A stretch of DNA of 64,000 nt from Brevibacterium atlanticum (GTDB lineage: Bacteria; Actinomycetota; Actinomycetes; Actinomycetales; Brevibacteriaceae): NCBI RefSeq assembly GCF_011617245.1, contig NZ_CP050152.1, positions 1,488,001 through 1,552,000 of the forward strand, written 5' to 3'. The translations under genes and the position numbers were made by a program. Every line of letters starts with the position of its first letter. Position 1 is the first letter of the stretch. Of the stretch, positions 63,046 through 64,000 are shown in pieces. Under the pieces are notes generated by a model. The model was not told the origin of the DNA. It saw only the letters and a list, made by a program, of their open reading frames with translations, and searched no databases.

Positions 63046-64000
63046 TCAGCGGGGCCGGTGGCGGCCGGCGATGTCGCGGCCGATGAGGTCCTTCATCACT
63101 TCGTTGGCGCCGCCGAAGATCGCTTGGATGCGGTTGTCCTTGAAAGCTCGGGCGATCGGATATTCGAGCATGTAGCCATATCCGCCGAAGAGCTGCAGAC
63201 ACCGGTTGACGACCTCGATCTCGAGGTCCGAGCCGAGGTACTTGGCCTTGGCGGCGTCGACGGCGGTGAGTTCGCCGGCGTTGAGTGCCAGCGCGCAGCG
63301 GTCGATGAAGGCCTCGAGGGCGTCGACGCGGGTCTCGAGTTCCGCGAGTTCGAAGCGAGTGTTCTGGAAATCGCCGATGGTCTGCCCGAAGGCGGGGCGT
63401 TCGAACACGTAGTCGGCCGTCCACTCGAGAGCCGCCCGCGCACCGGCGAGGGTTCCGGAGCCGATGAGCAGGCGCTCCGTGGGCAGATTGACCATGAGGT
63501 GGATGAAGCCACTGTCGAGCTCGCCGAGCAGGGCGTCGGCGGGAACCCGAACATCGGAGAATGAGAGCTCCGCGGTGTCCTGGGCATCCATGCCGAGCTT
63601 CTTCAGCGGTCGCCCGCGCTCGAAGCCCGGGGCATCGGCATCGACGATGAACAGCGAGGTGCCGCGCGAAGGCTTCGCATCGGGGTTCGTGCGGGCGACG
63701 ACTATGACGAAATCGCAGTGGACACCGTTGGTGATGAAGGTCTTCGTCCCGTTGATCACCCAGTCCTCGCCGTCGCGCACGGCCTTGGTGGTGATGCCCT
63801 GGAGGTCCGAGCCGGCATTCGGCTCGGTCATCGCGATCGCCCCGATCATCTCTCCCGAGGCCAGGCCGGTGAGGTACTTCGCCTTCTGCGCCTGCGTTCC
63901 GAAGGACAGCAGATAGCCGGGGACGATGCCGTCCGAGACTCCCCACCCGCTCGTCGCCGAAGCGACACCTCGGCGGGCGATCTCCTCGCTGCGGACCATC
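63046..64000 (-). CDS. Acyl-CoA dehydrogenase, C-terminal 318 residues (cut by window edge)
   Basis: The frame is open to the last base, so the N-terminus lies to the right. The visible part holds the middle and C-terminal domains: MTEPNAGSDLQGITTKAV, DWVINGTKTFITNG, LKKLGMDAQDTAELSFSDVRVP, the QLFGGYGY loop, and EVMKDLIGRDI. It is an ordinary FadE-type FAD enzyme; the catalytic glutamate probably lies in AIFGGANEVMKDLIG (near residue 300 of this fragment). It is convergent with the MDR gene. Chain-length specificity is not inferable. Confidence 0.92.
   Translation of the reverse strand, partial: MVRSEEIARRGVASATSGWGVSDGIVPGYLLSFGTQAQKAKYLTGLASGEMIGAIAMTEPNAGSDLQGITTKAVRDGEDWVINGTKTFITNGVHCDFVIVVARTNPDAKPSRGTSLFIVDADAPGFERGRPLKKLGMDAQDTAELSFSDVRVPADALLGELDSGFIHLMVNLPTERLLIGSGTLAGARAALEWTADYVFERPAFGQTIGDFQNTRFELAELETRVDALEAFIDRCALALNAGELTAVDAAKAKYLGSDLEIEVVNRCLQLFGGYGYMLEYPIARAFKDNRIQAIFGGANEVMKDLIGRDIAGRHRPR

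Overview
The window is 64 kb of high-GC, gene-dense DNA from a Gram-positive actinobacterium. The run mazG - phosphatase - eno - ftsB - DUF501 - ppx at the left end is a standard actinobacterial arrangement. The menaquinone-linked dehydrogenases (NDH-2, Mqo), inositol-phosphate synthase and a DtxR/IdeR-type iron box agree with that. The overall gene style suggests a Brevibacterium-like member of Micrococcales, but genus is inferred and no marker here proves it. Both ends cut genes: mazG at the left and an acyl-CoA dehydrogenase at the right. I saw no insertion sequence, prophage, CRISPR array or rRNA.

Layout. 1-7.5 kb: housekeeping run ending in an orphan S8 protease and an NADH dehydrogenase (ndh) behind a probable Rex operator. 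7.6-14.5 kb: an NAD(P)H-binding protein divergent from an HxlR regulator, biotin synthase behind a BioQ-like operator, a lower-GC SDR/TetR pair, an unusual class I tRNA with anticodon UAA, an MFS carrier and PPK2. 14.8-20.6 kb: membrane proteins (DUF1461, AEC carrier, two DUF202 proteins), an atypical Nramp-family transporter and a DinB protein. 20.6-31.3 kb: HrpA helicase, RF3, inositol-phosphate synthase, AbgT carrier and a Bax-inhibitor-1 protein. 31.4-37.4 kb: a two-gene aldolase/aldehyde dehydrogenase operon behind a 30-bp perfect palindrome, a membrane-anchored molybdopterin oxidoreductase, a VOC protein and an AraC regulator.

37.4-46.6 kb: a complete dipeptide ABC importer (binding protein, two permeases, two ATPases) followed by isoaspartyl dipeptidase, which together look like an import-and-cleave route for isoaspartyl peptides, then malate:quinone oxidoreductase divergent from a LysR regulator. 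46.6-50.8 kb: a siderophore uptake operon (ATPase, lipoprotein, fused double permease) with an iron box at its start. 51-55 kb: a two-gene SbcD/SbcC-like nuclease module. 55-64 kb: acyl-CoA catabolism. Here a kinase of the aminoglycoside phosphotransferase fold, an SDR, an ACAD10/11-type dehydrogenase and two paralogous acyl-CoA ligases line up as in the known 4-hydroxyacid (levulinate, lva) pathway, next to a divergent quinone-oxidoreductase-like gene.

A recurring feature is a -10 like hexamer placed exactly six bases before a start codon that lacks a ribosome binding site (ndh, hxlR, bioB, MFS, prfC and two small genes), the signature of leaderless transcripts. The items most worth following up are the class I UAA tRNA, the lva-like operon, the Nramp homologue without the usual metal-binding motifs, and the long palindrome upstream of the aldolase operon.
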